Below are positions 1 through 13,089 of a stretch of 64,000 nucleotides of DNA, in pieces (the first letter of the stretch is position 1; every line of letters starts with the position of its first letter). The DNA is from Palaemon carinicauda (lineage: Eukaryota; Arthropoda; Malacostraca; Decapoda; Palaemonidae), in assembly GCF_036898095.1 (NCBI RefSeq), contig NC_090729.1, positions 149,711,859-149,775,858 of the forward strand, read 5' to 3'. The position numbers and the translations under genes are program-made. Under the pieces are notes generated by a model. It was not told the origin of the DNA. It saw only the letters and a list, made by a program, of their open reading frames with translations, and made no database searches.

Positions 1-120
1 AAATTTAAATAATAATAATAATTAAAATTAAAATTTAAATAATAATAATAATTAAAATCAAAATTTAAATAATAATAATAATTAAAATTAAAATTGAAAT
101 TAAAATAATAATAATAATTA
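1..120. repeat. Four consecutive 30-bp elementary repeats
   Basis: Bases 1-30, 31-60 and 61-90 are the same 30-mer (AAATTTAAAT, then AAT repeats, then ATTAAAATTA) with a single A-to-T and T-to-C style difference near 59-60. Bases 91-120 are a variant 30-mer of the same plan. This is the clearest view of the smallest cassette. The matching stretch in unit 2 (about 17991-18060) shows the same 30-bp period. Confidence 0.85.
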
Positions 121-208
121 ACATTAAAGTTAAAGTTAAAATAATAATGATAATTAAAATAAAATTAAAATCATAATAAAGATAATAATTAATATTAAAA
201 TTTAAATA

Positions 209-223
209 ATAGTACCAATTAAA
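209..223. other. GTACC box, first of about 35 copies
   Basis: The word ATAGTACCAATTAAA recurs once per monomer, about 230 bp downstream of the ACGT box. Examples lie near 212, 1140, 2882, 3731, 5309, 9011, 10820, 13803, 16755, 20864, 21713, 23754, 27709, 33178, 34981, 37973, 40321, 42884, 46822, 49770, 50674, 51550, 55660, 61334, 62257 and 62664. It is preceded by a stretch with AATAAAGATAATAATT or ATAGAGATAATAATT. Variants include ATGTACCAATTAG near 57576 and AAGAGTACCAATT near 28978. It serves well as a phase marker for the monomer. Confidence 0.8.
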
Positions 224-308
224 TTCAAAATTAAAATTAGAATAATAATAATGATTAAAGTTAAAATTAAAATGAAAATAATGATAATAATTGAAATTGA
301 AATAATAA

Positions 309-341
309 AATTAATGAAAATTAAAATTAACATTTGAATAA
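309..341. other. AATGAAAATT / ATTTGAATAA landmark of the monomer
   Basis: About 100 bp after the GTACC box each monomer carries AAATTAATGAAAATT, then ATTAATATTTGAATAA, then usually TGATAATAGTTAAA. Copies are easily found near 1235, 2051, 2950, 8172, 9107, 10926, 11780, 13908, 20048, 26888, 28353, 32342, 39493, 41256, 46013, 47468, 54835, 55758, 59487 and 60495. Several copies read ATATTGTAATAATGATAAG instead (for example 1258, 19234, 56800 and 61453), which defines a second subfamily of monomers. Confidence 0.75.
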
Positions 342-915
342 TTATAATAGTTAAATTTAAAATTAAAATAATAATAATGATTAAAATTAAAACTGAAATA
401 ATAATAATAATTTTAATTATAATTAAACTTTAATTAAACTATAATAATAATAATAATTGAAATTAAGATTAAAATTAAAATAATGATAATGATTAAAATT
501 AAGATTAAAGTTAAAATTAATATTAAAATAATAATAATTAAAATTGAAATTAAAATTGAAATGATATTAAACATTAAAAATAAGTTTAAAATAAAAATAA
601 TAATAATAATTAAAATTGAATTAAAATTAAAATAAAATAATAATAATAATTAATATTAAAATTAAAATTGAAATAAAATAATTTAATTAAAAAAATTAAT
701 ATTAAAAATAAAATTAAAATAATAATTAAAATTAGAATTAAAATCAAATCTATAATAATAATTCAAATTCAAATTGAAATTATAATTGAAATAATAATAA
801 TTATTGAAATTAATATCAAAATAAAAAAAATGATAAATAAAATTGAAAGTGAAATAAAAATAATAATAATTAAAATCAATATTAAGATTAAAATAATAAT
901 AATAAATAATATTAA

Positions 916-919
916 ACGT
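916..919. other. ACGT box, first of 34 intact copies
   Basis: The word ATTAAACGTAAAATTTA or a close variant recurs through the window. Intact ACGT cores start at 916, 2656, 3502, 5089, 8791, 12300, 15249, 17460, 17963, 18892, 20634, 21483, 23524, 25124, 27479, 28754, 32958, 36472, 38676, 39179, 40098, 41802, 42655, 44246, 46595, 47680, 48264, 50473, 51329, 55427, 57371, 60173, 62060 and 62399. Degenerate cores are AAGT at 52729, ACAT at 56370, ACGC at 61107 and ATGT at 63405. The left side is usually AATATTAAAC or TTATTAAAC, the right side AAAATTTAAAT or AAAATTGAAAT. No function is known to me. Confidence 0.85.
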
Positions 920-2369
920 AAAATTTAAATAATAATAATCAAAATTAAAATTGAAATAATAATAATAATTGATATTAATTAAAATCAAATTTAAAATAAA
1001 AATAATAAAACTAATTGAAATTGAAATTGTAATTAAAATAATGATAATACCTAAAATTAAAATTGAAATAATAATGATAATTAAAATAAAAATTTAAATT
1101 ATAATAAAGATAATAATTAAAATTAAAATTAGAATAATAGTACCAATTAAAATCAAAATTTAAAAAAAAAATAGTAATTATTATTAAAATTAAAATAAAA
1201 ATAATAATAATAATTAAAATTAGAATTAAATTAATAAAATTAATGAAAATTAAAATTAATATTGTAATAATGATAAGTAAAAATTAAAATTAAACTAATA
1301 ATAATGATTATAAATAAAACTTGAATGAAAATATTAATTATAATTAAAATTGAAATTAGAATAATAATAATAATTAAAATTAAAATTGAAATATTGATAA
1401 TAATTAGAATTAAGATTAAAGTTATAATTAATATTAAAATAATCATAACTGAAATTGAAATTAAAATTGAAATGATATTAAAAATTAAAATAAAAATAAA
1501 AAAAAATAATAATAATTAAAACTGAAATAAAATTAAAATAATAATAATAATTAAAATTAAAATAATAATTTAATTAAAAAAAAATTTAAAATTAGATTAA
1601 AGTTAAAATAATAATTATTATTAGAATTAAAATTAAATCTATAATAATAATATTAATTAAAATTAAAATTAGAATTATAATTAAAATAATAATGATAATA
1701 AATTAATAATAAAATCAAAATAATAATAATAATTAAAATTAAAATTAAAATTAAAATAATAATAATAAAAATTAGTCAAAATAAGAATTAAAATAAAAAT
1801 AATTACAATAATTAAAATTAAAATTAAGATTAAAATTGAATAATAATAATAATTTTAATTAAAATCAAAATTAGAATTGAAATAATAATAATAATTAGAA
1901 TTGGAATTAAAATTGAAATAGAATTGATAATAATAATTAAATTGAGGATTCAAATTAAAATTAAAATAATAATAATAATTAACATTAAAATTAAAATTAA
2001 AATAATAATAATGATATTAATTAAAATTAAAATGAAATAATAATTATGATTGAAATTAAAATGATAAAATTAATGAAAATTAGAATTAATATTTGAATAA
2101 TGATAATAGTTAAATTTTAAATTTAAATAATAATAATGATTAAAATTAAAACTAAAATAATAATAATACTTATAATTAAAATTGAAATTAAGATAATAAT
2201 AATAATTAAGATTAAAATTAAAATAAGGATGATAATTAAAAATAGAATTGAAGTTAAAATTGATATTAAAATAATGATAATAATTAAAATTAAGATTAAA
2301 TTGAAATAATATTAAAAATTAAAATTAAGATTGAAATTAAAATAATAATAATTAAAATTAAAATTGAAA

Positions 2370-2377
2370 TTTTTTTT
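2370..2377. other. T8 run on an otherwise T-poor strand
   Basis: GAAATTTTTTTTAAA occurs here and at the homologous places 20348-20355 and 41555-41562. Runs of T longer than four are otherwise almost absent from the + strand; exceptions are T6 near 55171 and T7 near 59911, both next to an ATTCAAAA word. Confidence 0.8.
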
Positions 2378-4051
2378 AAATAATAATGATTAAAATTAGA
2401 ATTAAAATTTGAATTAAAATAATAATTTAATTAAAAAAAATTAAAATTAAAATTAAAATAATAATTAAAATTAGAATTAATATTAAATCTGAAATAATAA
2501 TAATAATTCATATTGAAATTAATATTATAATTGAAATAATAATAATAATAAAAATTAATTTCAAAATCAAAATAAATAATGCTAATAAAAACTGAAATTA
2601 AAATTAAAATAATAATTGAGATAAAAATAAAATTAATAATAATAACTAATAATAAACGTAAAGTTTAAATAATAATAATAATAATTAATATTAAAATTTG
2701 AATAATAATAATAAATAAAATTGAAATCAAAAAAAAAAAAATAATTAAAAAAATTAAAATTAAAATTAAAATAATAATAATAATAATTAACATCCAAGTT
2801 AAAATTAAAATAATAATGGTAATTAAAATGAAAATTAAAATCGTAATAAAGGTAATAATTGAAATTTAAATTAAAATAATAGTACCAATTAAATTCAAAA
2901 TAAATATAAAAATAATAATAATGATTAAAATGAAAATGTAAATAATTAAATTAATGAAAATTAAAATTAATATTTGAATAATTATAAAAGTTAGATTTAA
3001 AATCAAAATAATAATAATGATTAAAATTAAAACTGAAATAATAATAATGATTATAATTTTAATTAAATCAAAATAATAATTATAATTAAAATTAAAATAA
3101 TAATTAAAATAATAATAATAATTAAAATTAACATTAAAGTTAGAATTAATATAAAAAAATGATAATTAAAATAGAAATTAAAGTTGATATAATATTAAAA
3201 ATTGAAAATAAATTTAAAATAAAAATAATGATAATAATTAAAATTAAGATTAAAATTGAAATTGAAATAATTTAATTAAAAAAATTAAAAATAAAGTTAA
3301 AATTAAAATAATGACTAAAATTAGAATTAAAATTAAATCAATAATAATAATTAAAATTAAAATTAAAATTTTAATTAAGATAACAATAATTAAAATTAAT
3401 ATCAAAATAAAAAAAATAATAATTAAAATTGAAATTAGAATTAAAATAATAATAATTAAAATTAAAATTAAAATCAAAATAATAATAATAATTAATATTA
3501 AACGTAAAATTTAAATAATAAAAATAATTGAAATTGAAATTGAAATAATAATAATAATTAATAGTAATCAAAATAAAATTTAAAATTAAAATAATAAAAA
3601 TAATTAAAATTGAAATTGAAATTAAAATGATAATAATTAAAATAAAAATTAAATTAAAATAATAATGATAATTAAAATAAAAATTTAAATTATAATAAAG
3701 ATAATAATTAAAATTAAAATGAAAATGATAGTACCAATTAAAATCGAAATTAAAAGTAAAATAATAATAATGATTAAAATTAAAATTGAAATTAGATTTA
3801 GAATAATAATAATAATTGAAGTTGATATTAAAATTAGAATAATAGTAGTTATTAAAATTAAAATTAAAATTAAAATTAGAATAATAATAATGATTAAAAT
3901 CAAAATTAAAATTAGAATAATGATAATAATTATAATCAAAATTAAAGTTAGAATAATAATGATAATTGAAATTAAAATTAAAATAAATATCAAAATTAAA
4001 TTAATAATAATAATTAGAATTAAAATTCAGGTAATAATAATGATAATTAAA

Positions 4052-4069
4052 ATTCATATACAAATTAAC
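4052..4069. other. TATAC landmark of the second segment type
   Basis: The word ATTCATATACAAATTAAC, usually about 25 bp after ATTCAGGTAATAATAAT, marks a kind of segment that lacks the ACGT and GTACC boxes. Copies lie near 4052, 7528, 10185 (variant TTTATATAC), 13168, 16117, 22033, 24074, 30190, 31690, 34345, 37339, 43205 and 49136. The segment also carries AAGATACCAAT in many copies (for example near 4195, 7711, 11366, 14347, 22175, 24216 and 35533). The big units are therefore mosaics of two related segment types, not one monomer repeated. Confidence 0.7.
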
Positions 4070-4230
4070 ATTAAAATAATAATAAAAATTAAAATTGAAA
4101 TTAAAATTAAAATCAAAATAATAATACCTAAAATTAATTGAAATCAAAATTAGAATAATAATAAAAATCGAAATTAATGTTAAAATTATAATTAAGATAC
4201 CAATGATAATTACAACTAAAATTAAAATAA

Positions 4231-4290
4231 TAATAACAATAAAAATTAAAATTAAGATAATAATAACAATAAAAATTAAAATTGAAATAA
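4231..4290. repeat. 30-bp direct duplication
   Basis: TAATAACAATAAAAATTAAA begins at 4231 and again at 4261. The copies in units 2 and 3 (about 22212, 24253 and 43386) share the duplication. Confidence 0.8.
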
Positions 4291-4495
4291 GAATTGAAAT
4301 TAAAATAATAACAATAAATTAATTTAAATTAAAATTAAAATCAAATAATAATAATAATTATAATTAAAATTAAAATTAAAATTGAAATAATAATAATAAT
4401 TAAAATTAAAATGAAAATGAAAATAATTATAATTAAAATTAAAATTAAAATTGAATTAATAATAATAATTAAATTTAAGATTCAAATTAAAATTG

Positions 4496-4496
4496 A

Positions 4497-4544
<48 letters not shown>

Positions 4545-4548
4545 TAAC
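4496..4548. repeat. (AAT)n tract, unit 1 (about 53 bp)
   Basis: Uninterrupted AAT trimers, followed by TTAACATTAAAATT. Homologous tracts are 62 bp at 22477 and 24518 and about 52 bp at 43649, so length varies by whole trimers between copies. Confidence 0.9.
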
Positions 4549-4568
4549 ATTAAAATTTAAATAATGAT

Positions 4569-4580
4569 ATTGATATCAAT
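4569..4580. other. 12-bp perfect palindrome ATTGATATCAAT
   Basis: It is present in all copies of this segment (near 22562, 24603 and 43726), just after an (AAT)n tract. It is too short to infer a function. Confidence 0.7.
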
Positions 4581-5593
4581 TAAAATTGAAATGAAATAAA
4601 AATAATAATTAAGATTAAAATTAAAATAATAAATTCATGAAAATTAAAATTAATATTTGAATAACGATAATAATTAAAATTAAAGTTGAAATTAATAATA
4701 AAATAATAACAATTAAAATTGGATTTAAAATTGAAATATTAAAAATCAATATAAAAATAAAAATGAAAATAATAATTAAAATTAAAATTAAAATAAAATA
4801 AAATAAAATAATAATAATAATTAAAATTAGAATTAAGATTAAATTTAAAATAATGATTTAATTAAAAAAAATTAAAATTAAAATTGAAATTAAAATTATT
4901 ATTAAAATTAGAATTAAAATTAAATCTATGATCATAAAAATAATTCAAATTCAAATTAAAATTGATAAAATAATAATAATTAAAATTAATTTTAAAATCA
5001 AAATAATAATAATTAAAATTGAAATTAAAATTAAAATAATAATTAAAATTAATATCAAAATAAAAATAATAATAATAATCAATATTAAACGTAAAATTGT
5101 AATAACAATAACAATTAGAATTAAAATTGAAATAATAATAATAAAATTTAAATTAAACTTAAAATTAAAAAAATAAAATAATTAAAATTAAAATTGAAAT
5201 TAAAATGATAATAATTGAAATAAAATTAGAATTAAAATAATAATGATATTTAAAATAAAAATTAAAATTATAATAAAGAAAATAATTAAAATTGAAATTA
5301 AAATAATAGTACCAATCAAAATCGAATTTAAATTCAAAATAATAATAGTAATTAAAATTAAAATTAAAATTAAAATGTAAATGATAATAATAATTAAAAG
5401 GAAATTAAAATTTAAATAATAATAATAATTAAAATCAATATTAATACTAACATACTAATAATAAATAAAAGCAAAATGAAAATTAAAAAAATAATAAAAA
5501 TTAAAATTCAATTAAACACAATGATAATAATCACAATTAAAATTAAAATAATAATAATAATTAAAATTAAATATAAAATTATAATTAAAATAA

Positions 5594-5670
<77 letters not shown>
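5594..5670. repeat. (AAT)n tract, unit 1 (about 77 bp)
   Basis: An uninterrupted run of about 25 trimers ending at AAGAATTAAAATT. Homologous tracts in unit 2 (25629-25682) and unit 3 (44751-44798) are about 54 and 48 bp. Confidence 0.9.
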
Positions 5671-6369
5671 GAATTAAAATTAAAATTAATGAAATAATAA
5701 TTAAAATTAAAATTAAAATTAAGATATTGATTAAAATTAAAATCAAGATTAAAATTCCAATAAAAATAATAATAATAATAATTAAAATTAGAATTAAAAT
5801 ATGAATTGAAATAATAATTACAATTAAAAATAATATTAAAATTAAAATATTAATTAAAAAAAAGATTAAAATTAAAATCAAAATAATGATAATTAAAATT
5901 AACATCAAAATTAAAGTTAAAATAATAATAATAATCAAAATTAAAATTAAACTTGAAATAATATTACTAATTAAAGTTAAAATTTGAATTTAAATAATAA
6001 TAATTATTAAAATTTAAATTAATCTCAAAATAATATTAATAATTAAGATTGGGATTACAAATAAAATAATAATAATAATTAAAATTATAATTAACTCAAA
6101 ATTAAAATAATAGTAATAATCAAAATCTAAATTAGAATTAAAATAATGATCAAAATTAAAATTACAATTAGATTTAGAATAATAATAATTCAAGTTGATA
6201 TTAAAATTACAATAATAGTAGTAATTATAATTAAAATTAAAATTAAAATAATAATAATGATTAAAATTAAAAATTAAAATTAGAATAATGATAATAATTA
6301 TAATTGAAATTAAAGTTAGGATAATAAAAATATTTGAAATTAGAATTAAAATTAATATTAAAATTAAAA

Positions 6370-6390
6370 TAATAATAATAATTAAAATTA
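6370..6390. other. Recombination junction in unit 1 (4,158-bp block absent)
   Basis: Up to about 6390 unit 1 aligns with unit 2 at an offset of 20,012 (for example 6301 with 26313). From 6381 onward it aligns at an offset of 24,170 (6381 with 30551). The two alignments overlap in a shared AATAATAATAATTAAAATTA stretch, so the exchange point lies in repeat homology. The offset change is 4,158 bp. Either unit 1 lost the block or unit 2 gained it. Confidence 0.85.
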
Positions 6391-8604
6391 GAATTAAAAT
6401 TAAAATTGAAATAATAATAATTAAAATGAAAATGAAAATGAAAATAATAATAATTGAAATTAAAATTAAGATTAAAATTTAATTAAAAATTATAATTAAA
6501 TTTGAGATTAAAATTAAAATTAGAATAATAATATTAATAATAATTAACATTGAAATTAAAATTAAAATAATAATAATGATATTGATTGAAAATAAAATTA
6601 AATAATAATAATAATTAAAATTGAAATTGAAATTGAAATAATATCAATAATTGAAAATAAAGTTAAAATAAAAATAATAATAATAATTAAAATTAAAATT
6701 AAAATAAAATAAAAATAATAATAATAATTAGAATTAAAATTAAAATTAATAGAAAAATAATTAAAATTCAAATTAGAATTAAAATATTAATCAAAATTAA
6801 AATTAAGATTAAAATTTAAATAAAATAATAATAATAATAATAATTAAAATTAGAATTAAAATTTGAATTGAAATAGAAATTACAATTAAAATTAAGATTA
6901 AAATTAAAATATTAATTAAAATGAAAATGAAAAGGAAAATTATAATAATAATAAATAAAATTAACATTAACATTAAAATTAAAATCAAAATAATAATAAT
7001 AATCAAAATTAAAATTAAACTTAAAATAATATTAATAATTAAAGTTAAAATTTGAATCAAAATAATAATAATAATCGAAATTAAAATTATATTCAAAATA
7101 ATATTAATAATCAAAATTAAAATTACAATTAAAATAATAATAATAATTAAGATTTGAAATAATATTAAAATTAAAATAATAATAATAATTAAAATTATAA
7201 TTAAATCGAAATTAAAATAATAGTAATAATCAAAATCAAAATTAAAATTAAAATAATAGTTAAAATTAAAATTAAAATTAGATTTAGAATAATAATAATA
7301 ATTGAAGTTGATATTGAAATTAGAATAATAGTAATAATTTAAATTAAGTTTAAAATTAAAATAATAATAATGATTAAAATTAAAATTAAAATTAGAATAA
7401 TGATAATAATTATAATTAAAATAAAGTTAGAGAAATAATAATAATAAATCAAAATTAATATTAATATTGATATTAAAATAATAATAATAATTAAAATTAA
7501 AATTCAGGTAATAATAATAATTAAAATTCATATACAAATTAACATTAAAATAATAACAAAATAAAATTAAAATTAAAATTAAAATTAAAATTAAAATAAT
7601 ATCTAAAATTACAGTTAAAATCAAAGTTTAAATAATAATAATTAAATTTACAATTGAAATTAAAATTAAAATAATAATAGTAATCAAAATTAATATTAAA
7701 ACTATAATTAAGATACCAATAATAATTACAATTAAAATTAAAATTTTAATAATAATGAAAAATAAAATTAAAATTAAATTAAAATTAAAATAATAATAAT
7801 AATAATAATAATAAAAATCAAAATTGAAATTGAAATTGAAATGAAAATAATAACAATAATTAAAATTAAAATTAAAATTAAAATTAAATAATAATAATAA
7901 TTAAAATTAGAATTAAAATTAAAATTGAAATAATAATAATAACAAATATGAAAATGAAAATGAAAATAATAATAATTGAAATTAGAATTAAAATTAGAAT
8001 TTAATTAAAAAGTATAATTAAATTTAAGATTAAAATTAAAATTACAATAATAATAATAATAATAATAATAATAATTAACATTAAAATTAAAATTAAAATG
8101 ATAATAATGATATTAATTAAAATTAGAATGAAATAATAATAATAATTAAAATTCAAATTAAAATAATAAAATTAATGAAAATTGAAATTAATATTTGAAT
8201 AATGATAATAGTAAAATTAAAATTAAAATAATAAAAATTATTAAAATTAAAACTAAAATAATAACAATAATCATAAATAAAATTGAAATTGAAATAATAA
8301 TAATAATAATAATTAATATTAAAATAATGGTAATAATTAAAAATAAAATTAAAGTTAAAATTAATATTAAAATAATAATAATAGTAATTAAAATTGAAAT
8401 TAAAATTAAAATACTATTAAAAAATAATATAAAAATAAAGATGCAAACAATAATAATTTAAATTAAAATTGAAATAAAATTAAGATAATAATAATGATTA
8501 AAATTAGAATTAAAATTAAAATTAAAATAACAATTTAATTAAAAAAAATTCAAATTAAAATTAAAAATAGAATAATAATTAAAATTAGAATTAAAATTAA
8601 ATCC

Positions 8605-8638
<34 letters not shown>

Positions 8639-10109
8639 TTCAAATTCAAATTAAAATTAAAATTAAGATAATAATAATAACTAAAATTAATAATAAAATC
8701 AAAATAATAATAATAATAAAAATTGAAATTAAAATTTAAATATTAATAATTAAAATTAAAGTAAAAAATAATAATAATAATTAATATTAAACGTAAAATT
8801 TAAATAATAATAATTAAAATTAAAATTGAAATAATTATGATTAAAATTACAATCAAATTTAAAATAAAAATAATGAAAATAATCAAAATTAAAATTAGAA
8901 TCAATATAATAAAAATTAATATTAAAGTTAAATTTGAAATAATAATGATGATTAAAATAAAAATTGAAATCATAATAGAGATAATATTTAAAATTAAAAT
9001 TATAATAATAGTACCAATTAAAATCAAAATTAGAATTAGAATAATAATAATGATTAAAGGAAATAATAATAATAATAATAATCAAAATTAGAATTAAATG
9101 AATAAAATTAATGAAAATTAAAATTAATATTTGAATAATGATACTAGTTGAATTTAAAATTAAAACAATAATAATGATTAAAATTATGACTGAAATAATT
9201 ATAATAATTATAATTAAAATTAAATTAAAATAATAATAATTAAAATTAAAATTAAAATTAAGATAGTGATAATGATTAAAATTAAGATTAAAGTTAGAAT
9301 TAATACTAAAATAATAATAATTAAAATCGAAAATAAAAAAGAAATAATATTAAAAATTGAAAATAAAGTTAAAATAAAAATAATAATAATAATTGAAATT
9401 AAAATAATAATAATAAGTAGAATTAAAATTAAAATTAATAAAATAATAATTAAAATTCAAATTTAAATAAAAATATTAATTAAGATTGAAATTAAGATAA
9501 AAATTTCAATAAAAATAATAATAATAATAATTAAAATTAGAATTAAAATTTGAATTGAAATAGAAATTACAATTAAAATTAAGATTAAAATTAAAATATT
9601 AATTAAAATGAAAATTAAAATGAAATTAAAAATAATAATTATTAAAATTAACGTTGAAATTAAAATCAAAATAATAATAATAATCAAAATTATATCAAAC
9701 ATAAAATAATATCAAAAATTAAAGTTGAAATTTAAATCAATATAATAATAACAATTATCAAAATTAAATTCAAAAAATAATAATATTTGAGATTAAAATT
9801 ACAATTAATATAATAATAATAATTAAAATTTGAAATAATATTAAAATTAAAATAATAATAATAATTAAAATTATAATTAACTCAAAATTAAAATAATAAT
9901 AATATTCAAAATCAAAATTAAAATTAAAATAATAGTTAAAATTAAATTAAAATTAGATTTAGAATAATAATAATAATTGAAATTAGAATAATAGTAATAA
10001 TTAGAATTAAAATTAAGATAAAAATAATGATTAAAATTAAAATTAAAATCAGAATAATGATAATAATTATAGTTAAAATTAAAATTAGAGAAATCGTAAT
10101 AATAAATTG

Positions 10110-13089
10110 AAATTGAAATTAATACTGAAATTAAAATAATAATAATAATTAAAATTAAAATTCGGGTGATAATAATAATTAAAATTTATATACAAATTAA
10201 CATTAAAATAATAACAAAAATTAAAATTGAAATTAAAATTAAAATTAAAATAATAATATCTTAAAGTACAGTTAAAATCAAAATTTAAATATTAATAATA
10301 ATCAAAATTACAGTTGAAATTAAAATTAAAATAATAATAGTAATCAAATTTAAGGTTAAAATTATAATTAAACCAATAATAATTAAAATTAATATTAAAA
10401 TTTGAATAACAATGAAAATTAAAATTAGAATTAAATTAAAATTAAAATAATAATAATAATAAAAATTTAAATTAAAATTGAAATTAAAATTAAAATAATA
10501 ACAATAATTAAAATTAAAATTAAAATTGAAATTAAATAATAATAATTAAAATTAAAATTTAAATTAAAATTGAAATAATAATAATAATTAAAATCAAAAT
10601 GAAAAAGAAAATAATAATAATTGAAATTAAAATTAAAATTAAGATTTAATTAAAATTTAAATAAAATTTAAAATAAAAATAATGAAAATAATTAAAATCA
10701 TATTTAGAATTAATATAATAAAAATTAATATTAAAGTTAAATTTGAAATAATAATGATAATTAGAATAAAAATTAAAATCATAATAGAGATAGTAATTAA
10801 AATTAAAATTAGAATAATAGTACCAATTCAAATCAAAATTAAATTTAAAATAATAATAATGGTACAAATTAAAATTAAAATGAAAATATTAATAATAAAT
10901 AAAATTAAAATTAAAATAATAAAATTGATGAAAATTAAAATTAATATTTGAATAATGATAATAGTTAAATTTAGATTTAAAGCAATAATAATGATTAAAA
11001 TTAATACTGAAATAATAATATTAATTATAATTAAAATTATATTAAAATAATAATAATAATTAAAATTAAAATTAAAATTAATATAATGATAATAATTAAA
11101 ATTAAGATTAAAGTTAGAATTATTAAGAAAATGATAATGATTAAAATTAAAATTAAAATTGAAATAATATGAAAAATTGAAAATAAAGTTAAAATAAAAA
11201 TAATAATAATAATTAAGATTAAAATTAAAATAAAATTAAAATAAAAATAATAATTAAATTAAATAAAAATTAAAATTAAAATAATAATTTAATTAAAAAA
11301 ATTAAAATTAAAATTAAAATTAAATTAATAATAATAATCAAAATTAAAGTTAGTTTTCTAATTAAGATACCAATGATAATTCCAATTAAAAGTAAAATTT
11401 GAATAATAATGAAAATTAAAATTAAAATTGAATTAAAATTAAAAAAAATAATAACAAAAAAATTAAAATTAAGATTGAAATTAAAATTAAAATTAAAATA
11501 ATAACAATAATTAAAATTGAATTTAAAATTAAATAATAATAATAATTAAAAATCAAATTAAAATTAAAATGGAAATAATAATAATAATAATTAAAATTAA
11601 AATGTAAATGAAAATAATAATAATTGAAATTCAAATTAAAACTAAAATTTAATTAATAATAATAATTAAATTTTAGATTAAAATAAAAATAAAACTAATA
11701 ATAATAATTAATAATAATGATGTTAATTAAAATTAAAATGAAATAATAATAATAATTAGAATTCAAATTTAAATAATAAAATTAATGAAAATTAAAATTA
11801 ATATTTGAATAATGATAATAGTAAAATTAAAATTAAAATAATAATAATGATTAAAATTAAAACTAAAATAATAAAAATAATAATAAATAAAATTGAAATT
11901 AAAATAATAATAATAATAATAATTAAAATAAAATTTAAAATAATAGTAATAATTAAAAATAAAATTAAAGTTAAGATTGATATTAAAATAATAATAATAA
12001 TTAAAATTGAAATTAAAATTGAAATAATATTAAAAATCAAAATTAAAATGAAAATAAAAATAATAATAAAAATTAAAATTGAAATCAAATTAAAATAATA
12101 ATAATGAATAAAATTAGAATTGAAATTAAAATTAAAATAATAATTTAATTAAAAAAATTAAAATTAAAATTAAAATTAAAATAATGATTAAAATTAGAAT
12201 TAGAATTAAATTTATAATAATAATAATAACAATTCAAATTAATATTAAAATAATAATAATTAAAATAAAAATAAAAATAATAATAATAATTATTATTAAA
12301 CGTAAAATTTAATTGAAAATAATAATTAAAATTGAAATTGAAATAATAATAATTATTAATATTAAAATCAAATTTAAAATTAAAAAAATGAAAATAATTA
12401 AAATTAAAATTGAAATTAAAATAATAATATTTAAAATTAAAGTTAAATTTGAAATAATAATGATAATCAAAATAAAAATTAAAATCATAATAGAGATAAT
12501 AATTAAAATTAAAATTAAAATAATAATAATGATTAGAATTAAAATTAAAATAATAATAATAATCAAAATTAAAATAATAAAATTAATCAAAATTAAAATT
12601 AATATTTGAATAATGATAATAATTGAATTTAAAATTAAAACAATAATAATGAATAAAATTAAAACTGAAATAATATTAATAATTATAATTAAAATTAAAT
12701 TAAAAAAATAATAATAATTAAATTAAAATTAAAATTAAAATAGTGATGATAATTAAAATCAAGATTAAAGTTAGAATTAATACTAAAATAATAATAATTA
12801 AAATTGAAATAATATTAAAAATTGAAAATAGATTTAAAATAAAAATATTAATAATAGTTAAAATTAAAATTTAAAAAAAATCAAAATAATAATAATGATT
12901 AAAATTAAAATTAAAATTAATAAATTAATAATTGGAATTAAAATTAAAATTAAAAAATTAATTAAAATTAAAATTACGATTAAAATTTCAATAAAATAAT
13001 AATAATAATAATTAAAATTAGAATTAAAATTAGAATTGAAATAGAAATTAATATTAAAATTAAGATTAAAATTAAAATATTAATCAAAA
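10110..13089. repeat. 2.97-kb sub-repeat in unit 1, copy 1
   Basis: Landmarks recur 2,983 bp later: 10646 with 13629, and 11422 with 14405. This first copy is the more divergent, with CGGGTGAT where the others read CAAGTAAT near 10163. It contains one ACGT box (12300), one GTACC box near 10820 and a distinctive GTTAGTTTTCTAATTAAGAT word near 11348. Confidence 0.85.

Noticed and set aside
3719..4141. 140-codon open frame on the + strand, present in four copies
   Set aside because: The product is almost only Ile and Lys with scattered Glu, Arg and Val. It follows directly from ATT/AAA/ATA words, and its preservation among copies reflects recent duplication.
5594..5670. AAT tract as a coding poly-Ile or poly-Asn stretch
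   Set aside because: Its length changes between copies and it lies in pure repeat with no flanking coding sequence.
10161..10175. TTCGGGTGAT resembling part of a CENP-B box
   Set aside because: It fits only a few positions of the mammalian CENP-B box pattern and occurs in just two copies (also near 34321). The other copies read CAAGTAAT or CAGGTAAT.
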